From Costus lasius (lineage: Eukaryota; Streptophyta; Magnoliopsida; Zingiberales; Costaceae): 64,000 bases of DNA. Position 1 is the stretch's first letter, and every line of letters begins with the position of its first letter. The DNA lies in NCBI GenBank assembly GCA_027563935.2, contig CM050450.1, positions 11,453,957 through 11,517,956 of the forward strand, read 5' to 3'. Position numbers and translations under genes: made by a program. Of the stretch, positions 1 through 11,200 are shown piece after piece. Below the pieces are notes generated by a model. That model had not been told where the DNA came from and searched no databases. It was given only the letters and a program-made list of their open reading frames with translations.

Positions 1-23
1 TGAGGTGGCTGCCTAGTCTCCAA

Positions 24-469
24 TGTTAGATTTATCTGAATATCTTGCTCTAGATTTAATAAAAAAATACTGTAATAAAAGACATATCAGATTTTATGAT
101 ACTGTGAATTTAACCGGAGTAATCTTCTGACTGATTGTGTTGTTCGTCAAGAGAAGCGGGGCGGCTGATGAGAACCAAACTGAAAATCTCTTGACAAGAA
201 CCTTACACCTCAATCAGAGACCACACCTATATATAGGAAAAACCTAATGGGCATAATTACTTATCAGCCCATCAGAGATAAGACAATTATGCCCCCTAGG
301 GATTCTACACAATAAAATAGCTTCTTTCCATACTCTAATTAATAGATGACATTAAATAAATACGAGATTAAATTATATACGATTAAATACTGCAGTGCAT
401 ATACGTCTACATGCCCAAATGCAATTTATTATGCATGTACATGGTGCACAGTCCACATAGATCCTAACA
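24..469 (-). repeat. copia 3' LTR (left copy)
   Basis: The sequence runs from TGTTAGAT to CCTAACA, 446 bp, matching 6232-6677 over its full length. It is the 3' LTR because the element reads on the minus strand and the polypurine tract abuts its inner edge. Most differences from the other LTR are transitions, as expected for methylated repeats. Confidence 0.93.
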
Positions 470-480
470 ATCTCCCACTT
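470..480 (-). other. Polypurine tract of the copia element
   Basis: On the minus strand this reads AAGTGGGAGATT directly before the 3' LTR, a typical copia polypurine tract that primes plus-strand DNA synthesis. Confidence 0.8.
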
Positions 481-879
481 GGACAAGGCAACCATGTATT
501 TACACAATAAAACTTTAAATCGTATATATAAATCTCTAACACAATCTTTATGCGCATAAAGCTTAAGATGTCATCTAAAACAATCTCGTCCATTAGTCTT
601 ATCAACACAAGGACTAAAGGGGCGGTCATTGTCATATTATCGCAATTAGACCCACAGTAATCACATGTATTAACTCAACCAAATGACATAGATCTAGTAT
701 GGATGTGTAGCATGAAAATAACATAATGTGATAGCTTCACCATTTTATTTCCAATTGGTCCAACTTTAACCAAATGAGATCAAAGAGCAGAGCAAATAAT
801 GAAAACTGAAAATTTTCATTAATGTCATGACAATAAATACAGTAATAACCAAATGGAACAAAAAAGCACTCTCACTAAA

Positions 880-3800
880 TCAAATGGCATCAAAAACTGT
901 AATGCCCATGTTTTCAAGATGTTCATGAAAAACTTTAGGGGCCAATGCCTTAGTGAATGGATCTGCAATGATAAAATTTGTTTCTAACAGCTCAATAGAA
1001 ATCAAGCCACTCTGAACTCTTTCTTTTACAACAAGGAACTTGATGTCTATATGCTTTGGTTTAGAAGAGCTTCTATTGTTGTTTGAATATAAGACTGCTA
1101 TTTTATTGTCACAAAATAACTTGAGTAGTCTTTTAATACCATTGACAATTTACAGTCTTGAAATGAAGTTACGCAGCCATATAGCATGATTGGATGCCTC
1201 ATAACATGCAACAAAATCTGCTTCCATAGTAGAAGATGCAACAAGTGTCTGCTTAGTACTTTTCCAAGATATTGCATCTCCAACTAATAGAAACACATAC
1301 CCTAATGTCAATTTACAACTGTCTTGGCATCCAGCAAAGTCAGAATCAGAATACCCAATGATCTCAAGACTGTTTGACTTTCTGTAAGTGAGCATATAAT
1401 CTTTTGTGTTTTGCAAATATCTGAATACCCTTTTGGCTGCAACCTAATGTTCTCTTTCTGAATTACTTTAATATCTGCCAAGCATTCCAATAATGTATGC
1501 AAGGTCAGGACAATGCAGACATGTGCATATATCAAACTCCCTACTGCCGAAGCATAAGGGATGTTAAATTTAGTATCAAATTCACCTTTTGGACACTGTT
1601 TTAAACTGAATTTATCTCCTTTAGCCATAGGGGTTTCAAGTGGTCTACAATTTTGCATGCCAAATCGTTACAATACTTTTTCAATATAACTCTTTTGTGA
1701 TAATCCTAATATTCCTCGTGAATGATCACGATGAATCTGGATCGCTAATACAAAAGATGCTTCACCAAGATCTTTCATTTCAAATTGCTTTGAAAGAAAT
1801 TTCTTAGTATCCTGAAGTAATTGCATATCACTACTAGCAAGCAAAATGTCATCCACATAAAGAACTAAAAATATAAATTTACTCCCACTAAACTTATGGT
1901 ATACATAATCTTCAACAGTATTCGCCTCAAAACCAAATGAGAGAATTACCCGATGAAACTTTTGGTATCATTGACGAGAAGCTTGCTTGAGCCCATAAAT
2001 GGATTTCTTCAATTTACAAACCAATTGAGTAGATCCGTCTGAATCTAATCTATCTAGTTGCAACATATAAATTGTTTCCTCAATGTCACCATTGAGAAAA
2101 GTTGTCTTAACATTCATTTGATGAAGCTCAAGGTCAAAATATGCTACCAGTGCCATAATAACTCTAAAAGAGTCTTTCGATGAAATCGGAGAGAAAGTCT
2201 CTTTATAATCAATGTCTTCCCTTTGGGTGAATCCCTTAGCGACAAGATGCGCTTTAAAGCTTTCCACATTACCTTGTGAATCCCTTTTGGTTTTAAAAAT
2301 TCATTTGAAATCAATAGGTCTCACTCCTTTTGGCAATGGTACAAGATCCCAAACGTCATTGTCTTTCATAGATTGAATATCTTCACTCATGGCATCAATC
2401 CACTTTTGAGCATTAGAACAACTAATTGCTTCATGGAAGGTGAATGGATCATCTCCCACTGAATCAATAGTATCCTGATGTTCTTGGAGAAATACAACAT
2501 AATCACTAGAAATTGCACTTCTCCTATCTCTCGTGGATCTCCTTAAAGGCACTGGTTCATTTTGAGATTGAGGTTGTTGAGTTTGATCCTGATGCTCCTC
2601 ATTAATACTGGATTGAGGAACTGTTGGATATTCTTGATGGATAGGAAGCTCAACATTGTCTTCTAAATGTTGTTGTTGAATAACATTTGGAATGAAAACT
2701 TGATCATGGTCAACAACAGCTACAGGAGGAATATCAACTGATTCCTCCTCTAAGACAAAGTCATTAGCCTTATCTTCCCCCCCCCCCCCCAAACTCAACA
2801 TCCTCAAAAAATCTAGCATTTCCCGTCTCAAAAAAAGTTCTAGTTTTAGGATCATAGAATTTGTAACCCCTGGACTTCTCAGGGTATCCTACAAAATAGC
2901 TACTAACTGTTCTTGCATCCAGTTTCTTTTCATATGGCCTAAAAGGCCTAGCCTCAGCTGGACATCCCCAAACACGAAAATGCCTTATGACAGGTTTCTT
3001 ACTCGTCCATAATTCATAAGGGGTTTTGTTTATAGCTTTTGTAGAAACTCTATTGAGAATATAGACTGCAGTTCTTAATGCATCTCCCCATAGTGAATGT
3101 GGCAAAGTGGTACGGCAAATCATACTCCGTACCATATCCTTAAGAGTTCTATTCCTCCTTTCTGAAACACCATTCATGTTCGGAGAACCAGACATGGTGT
3201 ACTGAGGAACAATCTCACACTCACCAAGAAATCTAGCAAATGGACCCGGACGTTGTTCACCTGATCCGTCATACCTGCCGTAGTATTCACCACCACGATC
3301 GGATCGAATGGCCTTAATTGATTTTCAACTTCGGCCTTAAACAACTTAAACATGTCCAATGCTTATGATTTCTCATGCATTAAGTATTGAGAGCCATAAC
3401 GAGAATAATCATCTATGAATGTGATAAAATACTGTTGACCATTCCAAGAAGCCGTAGGGAAAGGTCCACAAATATCTGTATGTATCAATTCTAAGACATC
3501 CTTAGTTCTCTCGGCTATAAATTTTCTCTTGTTAGTGATTTTTCCCTTAATGCACTCAACACAAAGACCATTACTTGAATCCTCAAGTTTTTCTATAATT
3601 CCTTCTGACATAAGCCTATCAATTCTCTTTTTAGAGATATGACTCAAACGCTTATGCCATAAAGAGAAGGAATTTTCTGTTGATAATTTGCACTTAGTGC
3701 CTCTAGTTTCAGCATTATGGGACTCATCACCTAAATTTACTATATCAAGTAAATAAAGGTTATCAATGTTAGATAAATAACTGGTTCCAACAAGTACAGA

Positions 3801-4232
3801 ATTGAGATAAACACTACATTTTCTGTTACCAAATGAATAAACAAAATCTTCTTTGTCCAATACAGAAACTGAAACCAAATTCCGTCTAAAAGACGGTACA
3901 ATAAATGTGTTTTTCAATTCTATAAAGGAACCAGTATTTAACAACAACCTAAAAGTCCCTATGCCTAAAACTTCCACTGGATTTGCATCCCCCATATAGA
4001 TGAATTTTTGTTCATCACTAGGCTTTCTAAAGTTTAGGCAACCTTGCATATAAACACTTATGTGGGTTGTAGCACCAGAATCCAACCACCAAGTGTTTCT
4101 AGGAACTGAAACTAAATTAACTTCAAAACTAACAAGACAAAAATGTGAATTATTTATAAATGAAATGTTATTTAAGTTGGCAGTGACAGCGGAAGCATTA
4201 ATCATATTAACTGCAAAGAGAACCAAGTACAA
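880..4232 (-). pseudogene. Copia pol relic: protease, integrase, RT, RNase H
   Basis: Reading on the minus strand, the open stretch 4232-3363 holds the retropepsin motif DSGATTHIS, the GAG-pre-integrase zinc finger (LWHKRLSHI ... CVECIKGK) and the integrase start (HTDICGP, FIDDYSRY). Integrase continues in other frames through 3359-2770, including GVSERRNRT with the catalytic glutamate. Reverse transcriptase covers about 2470-1660 with FLNGDIEE and YVDDILLAS. RNase H lies at 1416-880 (IGYSDSDFAG, STMEADF) and ends at a TGA at 880-882. Damage includes a frameshift near 3300, a run of 14 C at 2777-2790 across which the frame changes, and at least two tryptophan-to-stop changes near 2300 and 1967. 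It is not translatable as one protein. Confidence 0.93.
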
Positions 4233-6216
4233 AATACAATAAGCTCATGGAAGCATGTGATAATAACAAGTAGTGAATAATCATAACTTTAATAAAATCA
4301 CATCTCAAGATAACCAGAGTAACATCAAGTCTAGTCTTTGGACAGAGAGTTGATTTACCATTTGGTTATCTTGCGTAGTAATCGAGCATTGATGATAAAA
4401 TCCTCTTGTAGAGTACTTAGTCTTCCTTTGGGCCGACTAAACATCCACAATGGACACCTAATAACCATCACACACTCATTACCACATGTGTATGTAATCC
4501 TTTGGCCAAACAACACTCGTCCTTTGGGTCGATATGTTGCCCGCATAAAGAAAAACACACACTCTGTCTTAATAATTCACAGTTCAAAAGATTTTACAGC
4601 AGAGGTCTCTTTGGTGACTATACTGAGAAATCAATTAAAATGAAAAATTAAGTAAACCTTGACTTAATTTTTTTTATTATCAATGAGCTTTAACAGTAGA
4701 GGTCACTTTGGTGACTATACTATTAAAACAAATTGAAATAAAAATTAAGTTTAGTTATAATTAATTACTACTCATAAGCAGAATAAATCATAGATGTGTA
4801 TGAATTGAGCATAATTGATCAAATGAATAAAAGCATAGTAAACAGGATTATGTATTTATTTCTAACTCAATATGCTCAAAAATATGAAATGTTCTAATAA
4901 TATGCATGAACATTAAAATATATTTAACCATATACAAAAATTCTACTAGCATAAATGAATAATGAGAATTTTACTAACATGGATAAACAACAACACAAAA
5001 TTTATCAATGTTTAGCAAAATTTAATAATGTTGCACAATAGAATTTATAACCATTTAGACATGATTAAACCAAATGAATAAACACAACACAAGATTTATT
5101 CCAAAAATAATATGTATAGCCTAACCCATCGAAACCAAATGGTGAGCTAGCAGATTAGGTTCATTAGAAAACCAAAGATCCAAGTGGATTTGATTTAGAC
5201 CCGACCCGAAATCAGAAATTAAACCCAAAATTAGTAATTTGGATTTGATTCGAAAAACTTAAGATTGAATCCGAAATGTATTCCTAATTGGATCCGAAAT
5301 TTCGGATCCGGAAAAGGAAATAGAAACTGCAATCTGGATCCGTCCAAATTAGCAAGCCCTAATTGACTTCGAGCGCCGCACGCGCCTTCGCTGGAGCCGC
5401 ACGCGAATGCCCGACGCAGCGCTCATCAGCCCTAATGCCATTTCGTGCGCCGCACGCGTGGAGCCGCCACACGCGAACACCGCCTGACGCGAGGGCTCAT
5501 CTGCCCTAATGCCGCTCGACTTCGTCTCGCCGACATTACGCCGCACGCGAAGCTCGTCGCCAGCGCCGGACGGCAAGAGCTCGCGATTGAGCGCGAGTGC
5601 AGGACGCCACCGCTTGCGGAAACACGCTCGCCGCCTACAGCCCGTACCGAATGGCTGCCGCCGATAACACGCCGCACGCGACGTCGCCTTGCTTCGCCAC
5701 TCGTCTCACCAGGACCGAACAGCGAGAGTCGTGGCGGCGGCAATTCCAGCGCCAAAAATTAGATCCAGATACAGCATCCCTCCTTCTGCACGTCGTCGCT
5801 TTACCCGCCAGCACCGAACGGCGGATGCTCGATGATGACCATCTATACCATCCCTGCTCGCTTGTCAGAACCGAAGGATGAGGACTTCGACGATGGTTAG
5901 CCGGCGGGACGACTACACGCACGCGTTAACCCTTTCTCCGTCGCTGGCCAAATCCGGAAAGGGCATCTGCCCTAATATTTGGTCGGCGGCAGAAGAAGGT
6001 AACAACGGCGTTTTATCATACCCGTTCGGGCGTTTCTCCTCTCTCAGCAGCATGTCGCATGATCTTGTCAAAACTGAACGACAAAAACGGCGACGAAAAC
6101 AATACCGCAAGACGACAAAATCAATCGTAAAAGATTAAAATTATCATCGATTTTGAATCAAACCATATAACACAGCCGAAAAAGTATTCCAAACAAACGA
6201 AAGCAAGATTAACCGT
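4233..6216 (-). other. Long copia leader region without gag
   Basis: Between the primer site and the protease there is no capsid or CCHC zinc-knuckle coding sequence. On the minus strand the part at about 4211-5340 is AT-rich and ends in a pyrimidine-rich stretch followed by GCAG just before the protease frame, like a 3' splice site. The part at about 5340-6140 is GC-rich with repeated CGCCGCACGCG-like words; its open frames are low-complexity and match no family I know. Gag has been lost or replaced. Whether the AT-rich part is a real intron is inference. Confidence 0.6.
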
Positions 6217-6229
6217 GGCTCTGATACCA
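6217..6229 (-). other. Primer binding site (tRNA-iMet type)
   Basis: On the minus strand this reads TGGTATCAGAGCC, two bases inside the 5' LTR. It is the standard plant copia primer site complementary to the 3' end of initiator methionine tRNA. Confidence 0.92.
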
Positions 6230-6231
6230 AT

Positions 6232-6677
6232 TGTTAGATCTATTTGAATATCTTGCTCTAGATTGAATGGAAAAATACTGTAATAAAAGACATACGGGAT
6301 TTCATGATACTGTGAATTTAACCGGAGTGATCTTCTGACTGATTGTGTTATTCGTCAAGAGAGGCGGGGCGGTCGATGGGAACCAAACTAAAAACCTCTC
6401 GACAAGAACCTTACACCTAATCCAGGGACCACACCTATATATAGAAAAAACCTAATGGGCATAATTACTTATCAGTCCATCAGAGATAAGACAATTATGC
6501 CCCCCAGGGATTCTACATAATAAAATAGTCTTTTTCCATACTCTAATTAATAGATGACAATAAATAAATACGAGATTAAATTATATACGATTAAATATTA
6601 CAGTGCATGTATATCTACATGCCCAAATACAATTTATTATGCATGTACATAATGCATAGTTCACATAGGTCCTAACA
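6232..6677 (-). repeat. copia 5' LTR (right copy)
   Basis: This 446-bp repeat pairs with 24-469 and borders the primer binding site, so it is the 5' LTR of the minus-strand element. Confidence 0.93.
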
Positions 6678-8089
6678 TCCACCCCAAGCAAGGGCATGTT
6701 TTGGGATGGAGGCCTCGTCATCTTCTTATCTGTGGCGGAAGAACCCTTCCTAGGGAGCCCATGTGAGAACAATTAAGATTTTGGATCCCGGCGATTTGTC
6801 CTTGAACATATTGGAATGAGATAAATTGAATGCTCATAAAATGTTGATACCTAAACAACATCATTGAAAGGGACCTGATGGTAACAGGTCCATATGGAAA
6901 TTAGTAGGTGACAGATCTATTAATTAGTATGCATTTCAACAACTCTTAGCTAGATTCTAATAGGGATTCTTAAGCTTGCTTGTGTACGAAAACTGCACAA
7001 AAGTCTCTTTCTACTTGAGATTGAGTAGGCTTTTTGCTATACTCCATGTAGTAAGAAATTTTCAACATATATTTTTTTGTTAATGTTGAAATTGCTTGCG
7101 ATCAATTATCCATATGTATTTGTTAAACAATAAAAATCTAGTATCACTTGATCGTGAGAATAATTTTTTTTAACTAGAAAAAAAAATCACCTAGAATTTT
7201 AGTAGAATTCTTCATGTTTGATTGTAGCTTGATCTAAGTAGAATTAAAAAGATAGGTGAATTAGTTATTCCCATAGTACAAGTTTGAGGAACCAATTCGG
7301 TATTGGCCGATTGGTACTAGCCCGGCGATCCGTCTGCTGCAATTGTAGAATGAAGTTATCGCTCTACTACTGTCCTCTGATTTGTTGGTATCATACTGGT
7401 CCAACGATTTACTGAACTAATTTTTTAAATCTTGAGTCATCGAATCGATTCCTTGAACCTTGATTTAATTTCCATGACAGTATTATAGTGGAGTTTGAGT
7501 CAAACTTGGGTGTCAATTTACCCCATTGCCAATCCTATTTAATATGCATATTTTTTTTGGTGCTCATGCTCCTAATCACGTGCATGTATATATCAATCCG
7601 ATAATTATAGTGCATTTATGCATTTAGAAAATAAAACGAGATTTGCCCACTGTCTTCCTTTCTGTTGGTTTTATCCTCTTTGCTCAAGTTTTGGAAGACT
7701 CGTTTTTTGTCTGTGTCCGTTACCTCCAGACGTGACAAGCCCGCACGTGGCCACGTCACTCTGCACATGGAACCACTCAACGGATTGGCTATTCCCGCGC
7801 CGCCGTGGCACTCAGCCATCGCCACGTCAGCCACCTCCCCTGATTTCAATTTATAAACTAGCTCCCAAAATTGGCAATTCAGATCAGTCCCTCATCTGCA
7901 ATTTATACATATATTCATATTCTTATTTATACATGTCTATATATTATTATATTATATTATAATTTATTTATTCACTGATTACCAAAAAAAAGTCTCATAA
8001 TATTTTTTAATTAAAAGTTTGAGAATATGGATTTATTTTTGTTCATTTTTTGGTGAGCATAACAAATTGGGTTATTGTACGAGGCGAGA
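6678..8089. other. Intergenic, AT-rich, no gene seen
   Basis: No coding sequence with family signatures is visible. About 7295-7450 has degenerate words such as GGTATTGG and GGTACTAG that may be the remains of a MITE. The last few hundred bases are the 5' flank of the NDUFA5 gene. Confidence 0.6.
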
Positions 8090-8118
8090 AGCCCACAAGC
8101 CGTTGGGCCGGGAGCCCA
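8090..8118 (+). promoter_or_regulatory. Cluster of three site II (TGGGCY) elements
   Basis: Three copies of TGGGCC/T lie within 29 bp: AGCCCA at 8090-8095, TGGGCC at 8104-8109 and AGCCCA at 8113-8118, about 90-120 bp before the NDUFA5 start codon. Site II elements are known in plants as TCP-bound motifs in promoters of respiratory-chain and ribosomal protein genes, which fits the gene. Function here is inferred from sequence and position only. Confidence 0.55.
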
Positions 8119-8208
8119 ACGAATTGATCACGTCAGTCACGTGCTTTCTGTCGATCGTTTCTTCCACTCTCTCCGTTGCGATCGATCGAGTCGCTGCAAA
8201 TCGCTACG

Positions 8209-11200
8209 ATGTTCCTGCGGCGGTTTGTGCTGAGGGGTGGGATGGGGGCGGCGTGGATGCAGGCGGCGGGGAAGGTGAAGGAGACGACGGGGATCGTGGG
8301 GCTGGACGTTGTGCCCAACGCGCGGGAGGTGCTCATTTCGCTGTACACCCGCACCCTCAAGGAGATCCAGGCCGTCCCCGAGGACGAGGGTTACCGCAAG
8401 GCGGTGGAGAGCTTCACCCGTCACCGCCTCCAGGTCTGCCAGGAGGAGGAGGACTGGGAGGCCATCGAGAATCGACTCGGATGCGGCCAGGTCGAGGAGC
8501 TCGTTGAGGAGGCCCAGGACGAACTCAAGCTCATCGCCAAGATGATCGGTCCGTCTCTTTCTCCCTTCCCACGCTCCCGTGTGGCGTTGATTTAATTTAG
8601 GCACGGATTATTAGGTCCTTGAAACTCATTACCTGTTATCAGTTACATTTTATCTTTGAAATTTGTCTTGTTTTATCCGCTAATTGCCTCTTTTCCAAAA
8701 GCTGGTGCTTTCTTTCTTGCTTTAATGTCCCTAGGATTCATCCCAATTGCTATACTTTGCTAGTCGTTTTGTTTGTTTTGATATTTTTGAGATTGTTCTT
8801 TCCGAGGAAACTGCGGTAATACCATCTGATGATGGATCATGATCGTTAGGACTCATTCATTTCGCAGAGGTAATCCATTAGATGATTGCCTCATTAAATG
8901 GAAACATATTGCTAACCAAGTTAGAATAGGATTAATAGTAACTATAATCGTTATCCAAAGCTGTTCTCAATCAGTACTGCCAAAAGATTAGAAAGTTCGC
9001 TCACCATTAACCAACAACTAGTTTATCTTGCAATTTTTACAGTTCACGTTAGATATGTCGCTACTATGACAGTCTTTTCAGGTTAGGACGTGTATGCTGG
9101 TATAACGTCCTCTTTTCTGAATTCCGCAAGTGATGGTGGGTTCTTTCGTTCCTGCTGTATTGGAATTCCCCATTCTTCATGAATAACTCAATGACATAGA
9201 TCTTCTTTTAATGAGCACATATGAGGGGCATAAATTATTTATTCTTTCCACTATCAAGTCATGCCTAATTGGGTTTCATATATCCTTCTCTATCTAGGGG
9301 GTTGTAATTGATTGGTAAAAAATGGAGAAGATATAGTTTGTGACTTTGTGGAATAAGAAAAATGATACTTTCTAAAGCTATCATTTTCTTAGAATCATAT
9401 ACTTTGGGCCCAATAAGAAATCATGGAAGTTAGCAATTACTTGCTGTAAAATTTTTCTCTGATTTTAGTGGAGATATAACGGTTGACATTGTCATCTGTT
9501 AAATTTGCAACATATCCGTGATTCTCAAAAATCAGAAAATTCCTAAGCCTACATATCTTTTCATCCATATGACTTTATCTGGAACAAAGATCTATTGTAC
9601 AAACAAAAAAGTAAAAGACAAACCTATATGTAATAACTCCAGTTATTACGAGCCAGCAAAATCTGATGTCAGTTAATTTTTTGTTTAATGTATTTAAGTA
9701 TGTCATGGTCAAAAATTTCTTACTATGAGTATGATGGATGACCATAAATTCTTTTATTTAAAATATTAACTTTCCTTCCAATTCAATTTCTATATTTGTC
9801 TGGCATTTTCCTCATTGTCAATTGGTATAAGTATTTTGAAGCTGATAACGTAGATATCAATTTGTGGCCTGGGCATGTGTAAATACCTTTTTGGTACGGT
9901 ACAATTTCATTGTACCAGTTGACATGACATAGTAACACATGTTACAAATTGGTTCAGTCATATGATGTCACATTGGCACAGGTTGTCTTGCAGCAGACTG
10001 ATCCTTCCATATAATATTTTATATTGGTGGATCCAAGACCCAACATATCTGAGGACAAAAGTATATTTTAAAGCTGTTTAGTAAGTTAGTGGGGGGCAAT
10101 AACACATTTTTTATCTAAATCTTTATAGTGCATATGTTATCAAGATAAATATACATCCTAATTTTCAGTGGAGGTAGTTGCCCACACAAGGCAATACATA
10201 GATCTGCCCAAGGTGAGCTACTAGAAAATGTGCTTTAAGGGGAAAGAAAACTTAACAAACCTGTTAAAAATATTCTGCCATTTTCACTTTCAACCCAATC
10301 AATCCACAAATTATGACAAAAACAGCAGTTTATCTACGAGAATTTTCATGGCCTGATCATATTCTAATTGTTAGATTTGTTGATAACCTACCTATAATTA
10401 GCCCTTGTATCTAGTAAATTGAAATAAGGGTCGGCTTATGTCATCTAGGTCATAAACTCTCTGGAAATATAAAGTTATAAGTTGCTGTTGGTTCTGATGG
10501 TTGCATAGCTGCTGTCTCTCAAATTCATATTGACTGTTGGTGAAAGCTAGAATCATGTTCAAAATCACGCCATATCCTTATCATCTGTTTCCCTTTCTTC
10601 ATGTGTTGCCATAGGTTGAAGATGTTGTCAGGCATGTTCCTTTAAAAATGTTCTTTTTCTCAATTTTGTTTTTATTCTGATGGAAATAATATGCGTCATT
10701 GTAGTCTCCTTCCTCGCTTGACTAAAGGTACTGACTGATACCCACAAACCTAGCTTTAAATGATTTTTATTGCACTTGAACTTTTGCTCGTCATTGGTGA
10801 AATTATTTGTGTCCAAATAGCTGGACTCTGATTGTGGTGAAATTTGATGTGTCAATACTTATTTAATTGTTCTAATTATTGCTAGTGTTTTAAAATACTG
10901 AACAATTAGCATATTGTAGTTGACTAGCTATGGATTTTATCTGCGCAAATTAAAGCAGGTTGAAAGTATTGACTTTCTCTATAATTTTTTTGGACTGAGG
11001 TATGGGCTGTTAGGACCTGCATGGTATATTTGAAAAAAAAGCCATCATGTTCCGCAAAAGGGTACTTGACTATCAAATTCCCATCTTGGAATCTTGATGC
11101 ATGTGGCCTTAGTCATTGTGCCATTTTCTTCAATTCTTTGGCCGAGAATTCTGAATAGCTTTAGTCCTAATGGCTATTGGCAATGATTTCTTGAATATCT

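Larger units (their letters stand above)
24..6677 (-). mobile_element. Ty1/copia LTR retrotransposon, degenerate, gag-less
   Basis: Two direct LTRs of 446 bp each begin TGTTAGAT and end CCTAACA. Between them, on the minus strand, lie a tRNA-iMet-type primer site, a pol in the copia order protease, integrase, reverse transcriptase, RNase H, and a polypurine tract. The flanks TCCAA (19-23) and TCCAC (6678-6682) look like a 5-bp target duplication with one mismatch. By eye the LTRs differ at about 40 of 446 positions, so the insertion is old. Pol is broken by stops and frameshifts, and no gag is recognisable in the 2 kb between primer site and protease. It is a relic that cannot move by itself. 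Confidence 0.93.

Noticed and set aside
5349..5922. Frames of 75-107 codons on both strands
   Set aside because: Low-complexity readings of a GC-rich repeat block in the copia leader; not gag-like.
8133..8604. Minus-strand frames of 75 and 155 codons
   Set aside because: Antisense shadows of NDUFA5 exon 1.
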